Source: Psychrobacter sp. UBA5136
Lineage (GTDB): Bacteria > Pseudomonadota > Gammaproteobacteria > Pseudomonadales > Moraxellaceae
NCBI RefSeq assembly: GCF_002414005.1
Contig: NZ_DHYG01000017.1
Location: forward strand, 1-19,387
Reading direction: 5' to 3'
DNA length: 19,387 bases
Shown in pieces: positions 7,516 through 16,082 of this stretch; position 1 is the first letter of the stretch; each line of letters opens with the position of its first letter. The position numbers were made by a program, and so were the translations under genes. The notes below the pieces were generated by a model. That model did not search any database. It was not told where the DNA came from and saw only the letters and a program-made list of their open reading frames with translations.

Positions 7516-9168
7516 ATGTCTCAGACGGCGTCTGGTAAGGTCGACAACAATGACGGCAACAGGGCTAACACCAATATCGGCCGGGCGCATTATTTAATGT
7601 GGTTTCGTCGTGATTTAAGGCTGCATGACAATACGGCACTGGCAGCCATTTGTGAAAAGGCAAACGCAGAAAACGCTCAAGTCAGTGCGCTATTTTTTTT
7701 GACGCCAGAGCAGTGGCGCGCGCATGATATGTCGCTTGTACAAGTTGATCATATCGCCCGTACCTTGCCTATCCTAGCAAGAACTTTGCACAAACAATTA
7801 AACATCACCTTAACCGTGCAGCGCTGCCCCAGCTTTGCAGACTGTATCGATTCGCTAAAAACTTTGTGTGAGGTGAATAATATCAACGTTGTCATGGCAA
7901 ATCATGAATATGAAGGTAATGAGATTGACCGCGATAAGCAGTTAACCGAGCAACTGGCAAAAAATAATATCGAGTTTATCCGCTGGCATGACCAATGTAT
8001 TTTACCGCCGCAAAGCATTACCACCAATGACGGCGATAGCATGTATCAAGTCTTTACGCCCTTTTATAAAAAGTGGCGACATACTTTAGACGTCAGCAGC
8101 TTACAAATACACGAGGCAATGGCGGCAAATAACCATTCAAAAAGTACGTTAAAAACTTTAAAAGACAGCGCCAATACTCTTAAAGACATAGAAAATTTAA
8201 GTAAAAAACTAGTCGCAGATTACCAAAAACAGTTACAGAATAATGAAGCCTACCAGCATATCGATATCGACGCTCAGCTTGACCAAGCTAGGACAGCCTA
8301 CCCTGCTGGAGAAAATAAAGCCTGTCAGCGTTTAGAGGATTTTATCACTGATGATATTGTTAATTATGATATCAGCCGTGATGTGCCAAGTTTACACGCG
8401 ACCAGCCAGCTATCAGCCTACCTTACTATCGGAGCAATTAGCCCAAGACTGTGCTATTTGCAAGCCATAAAAGCGCTGGAGAAACTACAGGGTAATGATA
8501 GCGACAATTTTAATAGCGCTGATGGCTTTGATAAGTCCGATAACAATGACATCAATCACTGGATAAGCGAGCTGGCGTGGCGAGATTTTTATCGTCATGT
8601 CTTGGTGGACAAGCCCAACCTTATTCGCCATAAAGCCTATAAAGAAGAGACCGATAATAAGATACACTGGTCATACAATGAAGAGGATTTTAAAGCGTGG
8701 AGTACAGGCATGACAGGCGTGCCATTGGTCGATGCAGCAATGCGCTGCCTCAATGCGACAGGCTTTATGCACAATCGCCTGCGGATGGTCACGGCCATGT
8801 TTTTGACCAAAGATTTACTGATTGACTGGCGCTTAGGCGAGCGCTATTTTATGCAGCAGCTCATAGACGGTGACTTTGCTTCTAACAACGGCGGCTGGCA
8901 GTGGAGCGCGTCAACGGGCACAGATTCAGCGCCTTACTTTCGTATTATGAACCCCTTTAGCCAAGCTAAGAGCCACGATGCTGATGGGTTATTTATTAAA
9001 ACCTGGCTGCCAGAATTAAAAGACGTGCCGAGCAGTATCTTGCACAGCGAAGATAAAATGCGTAAAGCGCTGGCAAAGAGTGGTCAGTTTGCTGACATCA
9101 ATTATCCTGTACCAATGGTTGAGCATAAAGCAGCACGACAACTGGCGATTGCTGAATTTAAAAAATAG
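7516..9168 (+). CDS. phrB: Deoxyribodipyrimidine photolyase (class I, cryptochrome/photolyase family)
   Basis: This flavoprotein repairs UV-made cyclobutane pyrimidine dimers with blue light. The N-terminal antenna domain begins YLMWFRRDLRLHDNTAL. The FAD domain contains ISELAWRDFYRHVL, DAAMRCLNATGFMHNRLRM and the signature region NNGGWQWSASTGTD...PYFRIMNP. The frame is open back to 7423, but I place the start at 7516 because AAGGA (7504-7508) sits 7 bases before that ATG and the upstream residues are not photolyase-like. The resulting 550 residues exceed the roughly 470 of E. coli PhrB. The excess lies in an N-terminal polar tail and in Asn/Asp/Lys/Ser-rich inserts (for example residues 326-347). 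It is divergent from trpF, and no terminator was seen after it. Confidence 0.93.
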   Translation: MSQTASGKVDNNDGNRANTNIGRAHYLMWFRRDLRLHDNTALAAICEKANAENAQVSALFFLTPEQWRAHDMSLVQVDHIARTLPILARTLHKQLNITLTVQRCPSFADCIDSLKTLCEVNNINVVMANHEYEGNEIDRDKQLTEQLAKNNIEFIRWHDQCILPPQSITTNDGDSMYQVFTPFYKKWRHTLDVSSLQIHEAMAANNHSKSTLKTLKDSANTLKDIENLSKKLVADYQKQLQNNEAYQHIDIDAQLDQARTAYPAGENKACQRLEDFITDDIVNYDISRDVPSLHATSQLSAYLTIGAISPRLCYLQAIKALEKLQGNDSDNFNSADGFDKSDNNDINHWISELAWRDFYRHVLVDKPNLIRHKAYKEETDNKIHWSYNEEDFKAWSTGMTGVPLVDAAMRCLNATGFMHNRLRMVTAMFLTKDLLIDWRLGERYFMQQLIDGDFASNNGGWQWSASTGTDSAPYFRIMNPFSQAKSHDADGLFIKTWLPELKDVPSSILHSEDKMRKALAKSGQFADINYPVPMVEHKAARQLAIAEFKK

Positions 9169-9207
9169 CCTATATTTAGAAGCAGTTATGATTTAAAAAC
9201 AGCAATA

Positions 9208-9432
9208 CTAATTGTCTGTTTGTACTAAGCTACTTTGTGCTCCACTAGGATTATCCACATCGACAGCAGACTGTACTATGCGCATCTGAATGGTATAAAT
9301 GGCATAGGCTAAACAGGTAAAGCTTATGATAAGCAGCACCCAAGTGGCAAAAGATAGCGATTCTTTTTCTTTAGGGCGTTTCGTTAATATGCGCTTCTTG
9401 TGAGCAGTTGGCTGATTGTTAGGAGTAGTCAT
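9208..9432 (-). CDS. Small single-span membrane protein, unknown function
   Basis: The 74-residue product has a polar, Lys/Arg-rich N-terminus, one membrane span (SFATWVLLIISFTCLAYAIY) and a short polar tail. The frame is open to a GTG at 9441, but AGAGGTG lies 6 bases before the ATG at 9432, which decides the start. The span and the following TIQM closely resemble the N-terminal span of the larger neighbour at 9639-10379 (SWLVLLIGLAALAFAIYSIQ). This suggests a partial duplication or two related subunits. The positive N-terminus predicts a cytoplasmic N-terminus. No known domain is recognised. Confidence 0.6.
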   Translation of the reverse strand: MTTPNNQPTAHKKRILTKRPKEKESLSFATWVLLIISFTCLAYAIYTIQMRIVQSAVDVDNPSGAQSSLVQTDN

Positions 9433-9443
9433 ATGCGCCACCT

Positions 9444-9458
9444 CTTATATCATATAAG
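9444..9458. promoter_or_regulatory. Perfect AT-rich palindrome before the small membrane gene
   Basis: CTTATAT and ATATAAG flank a single C, directly upstream of the Shine-Dalgarno of the 9208-9432 gene. A second short inverted repeat, ACAGGT-AAG-ACCTGT, lies at 9503-9517. Both could be operator half-sites; nothing more can be said from sequence. Confidence 0.25.
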
Positions 9459-9638
9459 CTTATTTTAACGACAGCATTTCATCTATAAGGCTGCCGTTAA
9501 ACACAGGTAAGACCTGTCATATAATACTGCTTATATAATATAGTAACCTTATTGGCGATAACTTCAAGCAACATTGGTTAACGAGCGTAATGGTTTGTTA
9601 AAGGATTTGGCTTATCTTTTCGTGCTAAAATCTAAGCA

Positions 9639-10379
9639 TTAAGCCGTTGGCATTTGGCAAGCCCCGGCGCCTTGCGTGGTCACCGTTACCACTGCGCCAG
9701 TCAGTGAGAATAGCTGTTGCATCTGTGTTTGTGCATTTTGCAGCGCCAAATTCATAACATCACCACGGCAAGCGCGCTCAAGCACTTCTTTTTTTGCCAT
9801 GCTTTGCGCTTGCTGCAAAATTTTTGGATCGACTTGCATCATGCCAAACGCCCCCGTTTGCCAATCGTAAATCTCGATATCATCTAGATAAACGGAAAAT
9901 ATCTCTGATGGCGGCAGGGTAATATGAATTTGCGGCATCATTGAGATGGGCGTATTGGCGCTCGCTTCCTGCACATCACTATCATTAATCTCAGGTTGTA
10001 CCACCTGAACCATCTCAGGCGTTAGCGCACTCAAATCAATGCCCGCTTCTACGCGCCCGCGTGCGATAAACAAGCCCTTTTGCTCATCCTGCCACAGCTT
10101 CATCCAACTGCCTGGTTTTTGACTGGTAATCACCGTATCAACACTAAACGCCACCGTCTCCAAACGATTTAATTTTTGAATTTGCATCACCACCCCTTCA
10201 CGGGTAATGGTTTCTATCGGTTCTTCTTTGCTGAGGTTTTGTATGCTATAAATCGCAAAAGCGAGCGCGGCAAGGCCAATAAGCAATACCAGCCACGACA
10301 GCACGGCGATGGGTTTTTTCGCTGGCGGGCGATTGACATTATGATTGCCCACAGAAGAGCGGTTATCAGGATTGGACAT
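9639..10379 (-). CDS. DUF4230-type membrane-anchored protein
   Basis: The 246-residue protein has a polar N-terminus, one membrane span at about 24-46 and an extracytoplasmic domain. That domain follows the pattern I associate with DUF4230: a GLFIARGRVEAGIDLSALT segment, IHITLPPSEIFSVYLDDIEIYDWQTG, then a long amphipathic helix (DPKILQQAQSMAKKEVLERA) and a final strand GAVVTVTTQG. The function of that family is not established. Two Cys residues near the C-terminus (about 206 and 242) might form a disulfide. The start is well supported: TTGAGGT lies 7 bases before the ATG at 10379. The family call is from memory of its pattern, so moderately sure. Confidence 0.7.
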   Translation of the reverse strand: MSNPDNRSSVGNHNVNRPPAKKPIAVLSWLVLLIGLAALAFAIYSIQNLSKEEPIETITREGVVMQIQKLNRLETVAFSVDTVITSQKPGSWMKLWQDEQKGLFIARGRVEAGIDLSALTPEMVQVVQPEINDSDVQEASANTPISMMPQIHITLPPSEIFSVYLDDIEIYDWQTGAFGMMQVDPKILQQAQSMAKKEVLERACRGDVMNLALQNAQTQMQQLFSLTGAVVTVTTQGAGACQMPTA

Positions 10380-10616
10380 GTAAACTACCTCAAGGTTTTA
10401 TGACTAGTTTTAGACAGCAATGAATTTTTAAACAGCAATAAATTGGTAAGTATTTCGTCTTTAATGCGAGTAGTTTATAACCATTTCAAGCAGTTACTAC
10501 CATTCTCCTACATAATTGATGCCACAGAACCAACTTAGAAAATACCTTTTACTGAACTATTTATATCTAAAAATTTATACATCATACTGTTGTATTAGCT
10601 AGGCCTCTCTTTGTCT

Positions 10617-10904
10617 ATGGGCCTAAAAAACTTACTGCTTATCAGCGCAATAAACAGCTCAACAAACCGCGCACTTTTAGTATTATTAGCGGGTTTGACG
10701 ACTGTTTCAGCTGAAAAAACAAAAAGTCATTGCGTCTTAGACGAACTTTACCTACCATAGTCAGATTGTATAAGCAAAATGTTGGCATGCACCCATTTTT
10801 CTGGCTTTTCTGCTAAAAATGTGACGCTGTCAATATGGATGCATTCGTACAAAAATGAAAAGTTCCAGCCTTTTTGCAAGGCGTTTTATGAACGCACTTT
10901 CTAA
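10617..10904 (+). pseudogene. Possible small secreted-protein gene interrupted by TAG
   Basis: An ATG at 10617 opens a frame of 47 codons ending in TAG (10758-10760), and the same frame then stays open for 47 further codons to TAA at 10902-10904. The first part looks like a secretion signal: NRALLVLLAGLTTVSA followed by a polar stretch. The second part contains KMLACTHFSGFSAKN and ends FCKAFYERTF. Four Cys residues are spread over both halves. A clean terminator begins 4 bases after the final stop, which supports a transcription unit. Against it: there is no Shine-Dalgarno before the ATG, I recognise no homologue, and roughly 1 in 20 random frames of this length would have so few stops. It could also be a non-coding transcript. 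Confidence 0.25.
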
Positions 10905-10908
10905 TAAC

Positions 10909-10932
10909 GTACTGCTTGGTGCAGTACTTTTT
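10909..10932 (+). terminator. Rho-independent terminator with no known gene before it
   Basis: GTACTGC (10909-10915) and GCAGTAC (10921-10927) form a perfect 7-bp stem around TTGGT, followed by five T on the plus strand. It lies 124 bp before proS and downstream of no recognised plus-strand gene. It should end a transcript from the 10600-10900 region or act as a premature stop in the proS leader. Confidence 0.7.
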
Positions 10933-11056
10933 AGCTAGGCAGGTCCTAGACTATTACCAAGTGATAAAAGGTAAGCTTGCGTCGGCCATCAAAGCACACG
11001 CTCAATATCCTACTATTTCTTATTTATTTTATCGTTGATAAGGTTCCGCTTTATTT

Positions 11057-12775
11057 ATGAAAGCCAGTCAATTTTTGTTTGCCACGCTAAAAGAAACTCC
11101 CAGCGATGCTGATATCGCCTCAAGCCAATTAATGGTCAGAGCAGGTCTTATTCGTAAAATGGCTTCTGGATTATATATCTGGTTGCCGATGGGTTTGCGC
11201 GTGTTGCAAAAAGTCGAACGCATCGTTCGCGAAGAGATGCAAAATGTCGGCGCTCAAGAAGTGCTGATGCCAATGACCCAGCCTGCCGAGCTTTGGCAGA
11301 TGACTGGTCGTTTTGACGATTATGGTCCTGAGCTTCTGCGCTTTAAAGACCGTCACGACCGCGATTTTGTGCTTGGCCCAACGCACGAAGAAGTCATCAC
11401 CAACCTTGCCCAAGGCGAGCTGCGCAGTTATAAGCAATTGCCAATTACCTTTTTCCAAATCCAAGGTAAGTTCCGTGATGAGATTCGTCCGCGCTTTGGC
11501 GTGATGCGCGCGCGTGAATTTACCATGAAAGATGCGTATTCGTTTCACGTTGACCAAGCGTCACTTGCAAAAACGTACCATGACATGTATGACGCTTACA
11601 CGCGCATCTTTACCCGTTTGGGTTTAGATTTCCGGGCGGTACAAGCGGATACGGGCTCTATCGGCGGTTTTGCTTCGCATGAGTTTCACGTGTTGGCAGA
11701 CAGCGGTGAAGATGATATTGCCTTTTCTGACGCTTCTGATTATGCAGCCAACGTTGAGCTTGCGGAATCAGTCAGCACCGCAGAGCGCCAGCCACCAAAA
11801 ATGATGCGCGAAGACGTCTTAACAGAAGACATGACCAGCTGTAAAATGGTTGCCGAACATCTAGGTGTACCGTTAGAGACCACGGTAAAAACCTTAATCG
11901 TCCACGGTCATACCGAAGACGGTGAGCCGCAACTGATTGCGATTGTGCTGCGCGGAGACCACCAGCTCAACACTATCAAAGCTGAAAAAATCGAAGAAGC
12001 CAATGTGCCTTTAACGATGGCTTCTGATGAAGAGCTAAAAGCCGCTGGCCTGCATAAAGGCTTTATCGGTGTCAATCTGGATATGCCCGTATTTGTTGAT
12101 CGTTCAGCCGCCGCCTTGTCAGACTTCGTGACGGGCGCAAATGAGGTCAATAAACACACCATTGGTATGAACTGGGAGCGTGATGCGAGCATTACCCGCG
12201 TCGTTGATGTACGCAACGTGCAAGAAGGCGACCCTTCTCCTGATGGTAAAGGCAGCCTAAAAATCAAACGCGGTATCGAAGTCGGTCATATTTTCCAATT
12301 GGGTGACAAGTACTCGCAAGCAATGAATGCGACCGTATCTGGTGAAGATGGCAAACCGGTCACCCTGATGATGGGCTGCTACGGGATTGGCGTCAGCCGT
12401 ATCATCGCGGCTGCTATCGAGCAGAACAACGATGAAAACGGCATCATGTGGCCACAAACACCAAGCGTTGATGATTCGATTGCGCCGTTTGAGGTGGCTA
12501 TCATTCCGATGAAATCAAAAGAAGACACCGTCATGCAGACGGCAACCGCGCTGTATGAAGAGCTAAAAGCTCAAGGTGTTAACGTCCTACTTGATGACCG
12601 TAATGAGCGTCCTGGGGTGAAATTTGCTGACCTTGAATTGATTGGTATTCCGCATCGTATCGTAGTTTCAGACCGCAACTTGGCGGAGGGCAAATACGAA
12701 TACGTCAATCGCCGCGACAGCGAAAAACAAATGCTTAGCCACGAAGAAATATTGGCCAAAGTAAGCAGCAAATAG
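11057..12775 (+). CDS. proS: Prolyl-tRNA synthetase
   Basis: ProS charges tRNA-Pro with proline. The 572-residue product has exactly the length of the E. coli enzyme and starts MKASQFLFATLKETPSDA, a close match to its usual N-terminus. Class II motif 2 is seen at RPRFGVMRAREFTMKDAYSFH (about 144-164) and motif 3 at MGCYGIGVSR (439-448). The long insertion between them (about 225-400) is the bacterial editing domain that clears Ala-tRNA-Pro. The anticodon-binding domain follows, with VLLDDRNERPGVKFADLELIGIPHRIVV. Only AAGG about 13 bases upstream serves as a ribosome site, but the family alignment fixes the start. It ends at a strong shared terminator. Confidence 0.98.
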   Translation: MKASQFLFATLKETPSDADIASSQLMVRAGLIRKMASGLYIWLPMGLRVLQKVERIVREEMQNVGAQEVLMPMTQPAELWQMTGRFDDYGPELLRFKDRHDRDFVLGPTHEEVITNLAQGELRSYKQLPITFFQIQGKFRDEIRPRFGVMRAREFTMKDAYSFHVDQASLAKTYHDMYDAYTRIFTRLGLDFRAVQADTGSIGGFASHEFHVLADSGEDDIAFSDASDYAANVELAESVSTAERQPPKMMREDVLTEDMTSCKMVAEHLGVPLETTVKTLIVHGHTEDGEPQLIAIVLRGDHQLNTIKAEKIEEANVPLTMASDEELKAAGLHKGFIGVNLDMPVFVDRSAAALSDFVTGANEVNKHTIGMNWERDASITRVVDVRNVQEGDPSPDGKGSLKIKRGIEVGHIFQLGDKYSQAMNATVSGEDGKPVTLMMGCYGIGVSRIIAAAIEQNNDENGIMWPQTPSVDDSIAPFEVAIIPMKSKEDTVMQTATALYEELKAQGVNVLLDDRNERPGVKFADLELIGIPHRIVVSDRNLAEGKYEYVNRRDSEKQMLSHEEILAKVSSK

Positions 12776-12799
12776 TTTTTTTAATAAAACTTATGCAAT

Positions 12800-12838
12800 A
12801 AAAAGCGCCTATCTTAGTTAATAAGATAGGCGCTTTTT
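12800..12838. terminator. Bidirectional terminator between proS and queF
   Basis: AGCGCCTATCTTA (12804-12816) pairs with TAAGATAGGCGCT (12822-12834) around GTTAA, with an A-run before and seven T after. The hairpin thus has a U-tract on either strand and serves convergent proS (plus) and queF (minus). Confidence 0.92.
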
Positions 12839-12887
12839 TTGTGTCTAAACGAATTGCTCAGTAAATGATGAAAAACCAACCTTTTAC

Positions 12888-13787
12888 TTACTGACGAATC
12901 AGACGACTTGGCGCTGGTAATAATGTTATATCACTCACGCGGCAAGGATTGATATCGATACCGCCGCGGCGCGTGTACCAAGCACGCACCATAAGCTGAC
13001 TTGGTTCATAATATCGACTCAAATCAGCAAATATCTGCTCGACACACTGCTCATGAAAGCCATTGTGCTGACGGAAACTTAAGATATAACGCAGCATGCT
13101 GGCTGTATCGATTGTCTTATGACTGGTCATCGAAACCGCCAACGTACCCCAATCTGGCTGGTTGGTGACCGGACAATTACTGCGCAGCAAATTAGAATAA
13201 AAAGTATAAGGCTGAGCAACTTTCTCATTGCTGCCGCTTTTTAAATCAGTAGCCGTTTTATCCTCACTTAATAACGCTGCATCGGGATGCGCGCATAATG
13301 CAACTTTTTCACTGCTATTATCTAAAGCGTTATCAATACAAATACCTTTAGGCTGGGCAATCAAAAATCCCGACGCCTTATTATATGAATCATCATGCAG
13401 GACGTCATTTAAGCCAAATAACTCAACGGTTACCTCTGCTTGGACGCATGCGGACAAATCTTTGGCTATCAGCGTTTGCACCTCATCCCAGCTCGCAAAC
13501 TCGGTAAAGTTAAGACTATTTAAATACAATTTGAGCGACTTTGATTCGACGATAAACGGCGAGCTTGCCGGAATGCCAAAGCGTGCCATAGCGACCTGCG
13601 AAATGCCTTGCGGACTGAGCCATGACAGCTCAAAGGCATGCCACCAATCGACGCCCAGTTTTAGCTTATCGTCTTGCCAGTCAATAACGTCGCGCCCTAG
13701 ACTGCGCTCTATTGGATATAAGGTCTCGGGACTATACTCAGTGGGATAATCGGTGGTTTGTTCGCCTAAAATACCGTGAATACTCAT
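12888..13787 (-). CDS. queF: NADPH-dependent 7-cyano-7-deazaguanine (preQ0) reductase, type II
   Basis: QueF reduces the nitrile of preQ0 to the amine of preQ1, for the queuosine base of tRNA. The 299-residue protein is the long two-domain form. The substrate/NADPH-binding segment FIVESKSLKLYLNS (about 78-91) and the catalytic region NCPVTNQPDWG (Cys205, Asp212) are both present, with FRQHNGFHEQCVEQIF after them. It is about 17 residues longer than E. coli QueF. The excess appears as a polar, Ser/Lys/Asp-rich insert around residues 155-190, just before the catalytic Cys. AGGA lies 7 bases before the ATG at 13787. It stands alone between the shared terminator and the ABC transporter genes. Confidence 0.96.
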   Translation of the reverse strand: MSIHGILGEQTTDYPTEYSPETLYPIERSLGRDVIDWQDDKLKLGVDWWHAFELSWLSPQGISQVAMARFGIPASSPFIVESKSLKLYLNSLNFTEFASWDEVQTLIAKDLSACVQAEVTVELFGLNDVLHDDSYNKASGFLIAQPKGICIDNALDNSSEKVALCAHPDAALLSEDKTATDLKSGSNEKVAQPYTFYSNLLRSNCPVTNQPDWGTLAVSMTSHKTIDTASMLRYILSFRQHNGFHEQCVEQIFADLSRYYEPSQLMVRAWYTRRGGIDINPCRVSDITLLPAPSRLIRQ

Positions 13788-13853
13788 GGGTACTTCCTAA
13801 TAGTAAAACTGATGATATTTAAAATGCTAGAGATAGTAGAATTCATTTAAAAC

Positions 13854-13937
13854 TGATAGAGTGCGACTGGGATGAATTTTTCGTAGCCTCTGTGCTAGCA
13901 GCAAGCAAGGAAAATTTATACCAGTCGCACTCTATCA
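13854..13937. repeat. 84-bp element with perfect 17-bp terminal inverted repeats
   Basis: TGATAGAGTGCGACTGG (13854-13870) and CCAGTCGCACTCTATCA (13921-13937) are exact reverse complements separated by 50 bp. The interior may pair further (GAATTTTTC region with GGAAAATTTA). It fills the gap between queF and the exporter permease gene. No U-tract follows on either side, so it is not a typical terminator. No clear target duplication is visible. It looks like a miniature inverted-repeat or palindromic intergenic repeat element. Confidence 0.75.
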
Positions 13938-13993
13938 TGAAGACATCGATTTTATTTTGAACTGACGATATTATAAATAGAACTCGCGGCAAT

Positions 13994-14767
13994 TTATAAA
14001 CGAATACGCGAACCATTACTTAGCAGTCGATAAGAGATGATATAAAAGATGACGCAAAAGGCAAAGATAGCTGCCATCGAATACCAGACATTGACATCAG
14101 AATAACCAAGAATGCCGTAGCGGAAAGAGTTCACCATATAAACGATTGGGTTTAACAGCGAGATATTTTGCCAAAAGGGCGATAAATTTTCCATTGAATA
14201 AAACACCCCGCCAAGATAGGTCAGCGGTGTTAACACAAAGCTTGGAATAATAGAGATATCGTCAAATGAGCGCGCAAATACGGCGTTGATAAAACCGCCA
14301 AGCGAGAACAAAACCGAGGTGCCGATAACCGTAAATACGGTGATAAATAAGTGCTCAATGCCTAATTTGGTAAAGAATAACGCCACGATAAAGACGATTA
14401 TCCCAACCGCAAGCCCGCGAAAAATACCGCCGCTGATATAACCGGTCAAAATAGCATGTTTAGAGATTGGCGATACCAACAGCTCCTCAATGCTTGAGTG
14501 AAATTTGGCACTAAAAAAGCTTGAGACCACGTTTGAGTAACTGTTGGTGATAATCGCCATCATAATCAAACCGGGCACGATAAACTGCATGTATGGCACC
14601 CCGCCCATCTCTCCCACGCGCGAGCCGATCATCTTACCAAAGATGACAAAATACAGGCTCATCGTAATGACTGGCGGCAGTAAAGTCTGCGGCCAGATGC
14701 GTAATATGCGGCGAATCTCTTTAATCAGCAGGGTGCGAAAAGCAATCCAGCGTTGTGCGAAGTTCAT
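13994..14767 (-). CDS. ABC-2 type exporter permease (YadH-like)
   Basis: This 257-residue integral membrane protein has about six hydrophobic segments (near 28-45, 60-80, 108-132, 140-162, 172-190 and 230-247). It carries the ABC-2 signature region SIEELLVSPISKHAILTGYISGGIFRG and a late ...NPIVYMVNSFRYGILGY motif. Sequence style and length match YadH of E. coli. It should form a homodimeric channel driven by the ATPase encoded just upstream (14968-15915). The substrate is unknown. AGGAGA about 8 bases before the ATG at 14767 is a strong start site. The 200-bp gap to the ATPase gene is long for one operon, but no terminator or promoter stands out there. Confidence 0.9.
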   Translation of the reverse strand: MNFAQRWIAFRTLLIKEIRRILRIWPQTLLPPVITMSLYFVIFGKMIGSRVGEMGGVPYMQFIVPGLIMMAIITNSYSNVVSSFFSAKFHSSIEELLVSPISKHAILTGYISGGIFRGLAVGIIVFIVALFFTKLGIEHLFITVFTVIGTSVLFSLGGFINAVFARSFDDISIIPSFVLTPLTYLGGVFYSMENLSPFWQNISLLNPIVYMVNSFRYGILGYSDVNVWYSMAAIFAFCVIFYIISYRLLSNGSRIRL

Positions 14768-14967
14768 GCGTTATCTCTCCTAAGCATTCTGCGCGCGTTA
14801 CAGCTCAATAATGGCGCACAGCGTTGCCTATATGGTTGCTATATTTATAGTGGACTGTTTATCTCAGTATTTTTATCGTTCATATATTGCGTAGCGGTAG
14901 CCGTTATAAAAGTGAGGCATCTATAAAGACCCACCTTTAATAAACGCCAATAATTTATAAAAATTTA

Positions 14968-15915
14968 CTATGAGGCTAAAGGTTCATGCAGGCTTTTATC
15001 GACCAGACGCATAAACAGCTCTTCTAAACGGTTGGCTTTGTTGCGCATGCTCGCTACCAAAACGCCTTGTTTAGATAACTGCTCAAAGACGCCATTTAGC
15101 GACTCGCCTTCCGTCAATGTCACCTCAAGCGTTAAATCATCGGGCTGGAGCGTATCGGTCACGCCGGTTAAAGTGATTTGCTGGGTCAATGGCTTTGCCA
15201 AATCAAAGACAAAAGTTTCGACCGATAACTGCGCGAGTAAATCCTTCATTTCTGTATTAATACGAATCTCACCATGATCTAAAATAGCAATACGCTTACA
15301 AAGCTGCTCCGCTTCTTCTAGATAATGGGTAGTCAAAATAATCGTGGTGTTTTCTTCAACGTTGATCTGCTGCATAAACTCCCACATCGAGCGGCGCAGC
15401 TCAATATCAACCCCAGCCGTAGGCTCATCGAGAATCAAAAGCTTTGGTTTATGGATCAGGGCACGGGCAATCATCAGACGGCGCTTCATCCCGCCTGAAA
15501 GCTCACGCGCTTTATTGTCGCGCTTATCCCATAAACCCAATGCTTTGAGCAATTTTTCTGCACGCGGTTTGGACTCTTTAGCCGCAATACCAAAATAACC
15601 TGCTTGGGTAATTAGAATGTCTTCTACTTTCTCAAATTGGTTAAAATTAAACTCCTGCGGCACCACGCCCAAAAACTGCTTGGCTTTTGAAGGCTCAGCC
15701 AATAAGTCCGTCCCAAAGATATGCACACTACCTGCCGTTGGCTTAAATAGAGAGCTAATGATGCCAATCATGGTCGATTTACCTGCCCCATTTGGCCCAA
15801 GGAGCGCAAAAAATCCTCCTTGCGGCACCGTCAAGCTGACATCTTTTAATGCCGAAAACCCGTTGCCATAGATTTTGGATAAGTTCTGGATTGATAGCGC
15901 TGGCACCTCAGACAT
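14968..15915 (-). CDS. ABC exporter ATP-binding protein (YadG-like)
   Basis: This 315-residue ATPase powers the neighbouring ABC-2 permease. It shows Walker A GPNGAGKST (40-48), a Q-loop at VVPQEFNF, the signature LSGGMKRRLMIARAL (138-152), Walker B LLILDE (158-163), and the switch His in TTHYLEEAEQL. The C-terminal 90 residues form the regulatory extension typical of drug/lipid-exporter ATPases of the YadG/CcmA-like group. AGAGG lies 5 bases before the ATG at 15915, and a promoter candidate sits at 15950-15978. The transported compound cannot be told from sequence. Confidence 0.93.
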   Translation of the reverse strand: MSEVPALSIQNLSKIYGNGFSALKDVSLTVPQGGFFALLGPNGAGKSTMIGIISSLFKPTAGSVHIFGTDLLAEPSKAKQFLGVVPQEFNFNQFEKVEDILITQAGYFGIAAKESKPRAEKLLKALGLWDKRDNKARELSGGMKRRLMIARALIHKPKLLILDEPTAGVDIELRRSMWEFMQQINVEENTTIILTTHYLEEAEQLCKRIAILDHGEIRINTEMKDLLAQLSVETFVFDLAKPLTQQITLTGVTDTLQPDDLTLEVTLTEGESLNGVFEQLSKQGVLVASMRNKANRLEELFMRLVDKSLHEPLAS

Positions 15916-15949
15916 GAATACCTCTTTATTAATGATGTATCTATAAAAG

Positions 15950-15978
15950 AATATAGAAAATAATTTGGGAAAAGTTAA
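15950..15978 (-). promoter_or_regulatory. Promoter candidate for the ABC exporter genes
   Basis: On the minus strand TTAACT (15973-15978), 17 bp and TATATT (15950-15955) fit a sigma-70 promoter (4/6 and 5/6 matches). The predicted start is about 27 bp before the ATPase ATG. Confidence 0.4.
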
Positions 15979-16082
15979 TTTTTCTAATGTGTGCTCTAAT
16001 GCCTTGATGTGAGGCTAGCGATAAGCGATTTCAACGGCAGGATTTTATAACCACGAGATTGATAATACCAATCATCGTGCGT

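Larger units (their letters stand above)
10380..11056. other. 677-bp spacer between the DUF4230 gene and proS
   Basis: Apart from the possible broken gene (10617-10904) and the terminator (10909-10932), this AT-rich stretch holds a 6-bp inverted repeat, TAGGCC with GGCCTA, around 10599-10625. It also holds the unassigned promoters of the two flanking divergent genes. No tRNA, rRNA or known riboswitch was recognised. Confidence 0.5.

Noticed and set aside
13228..13749. A 173-codon plus-strand frame opposite queF
   Set aside because: It lies entirely inside queF, whose motifs are unmistakable, and has no ribosome site or recognisable domain.
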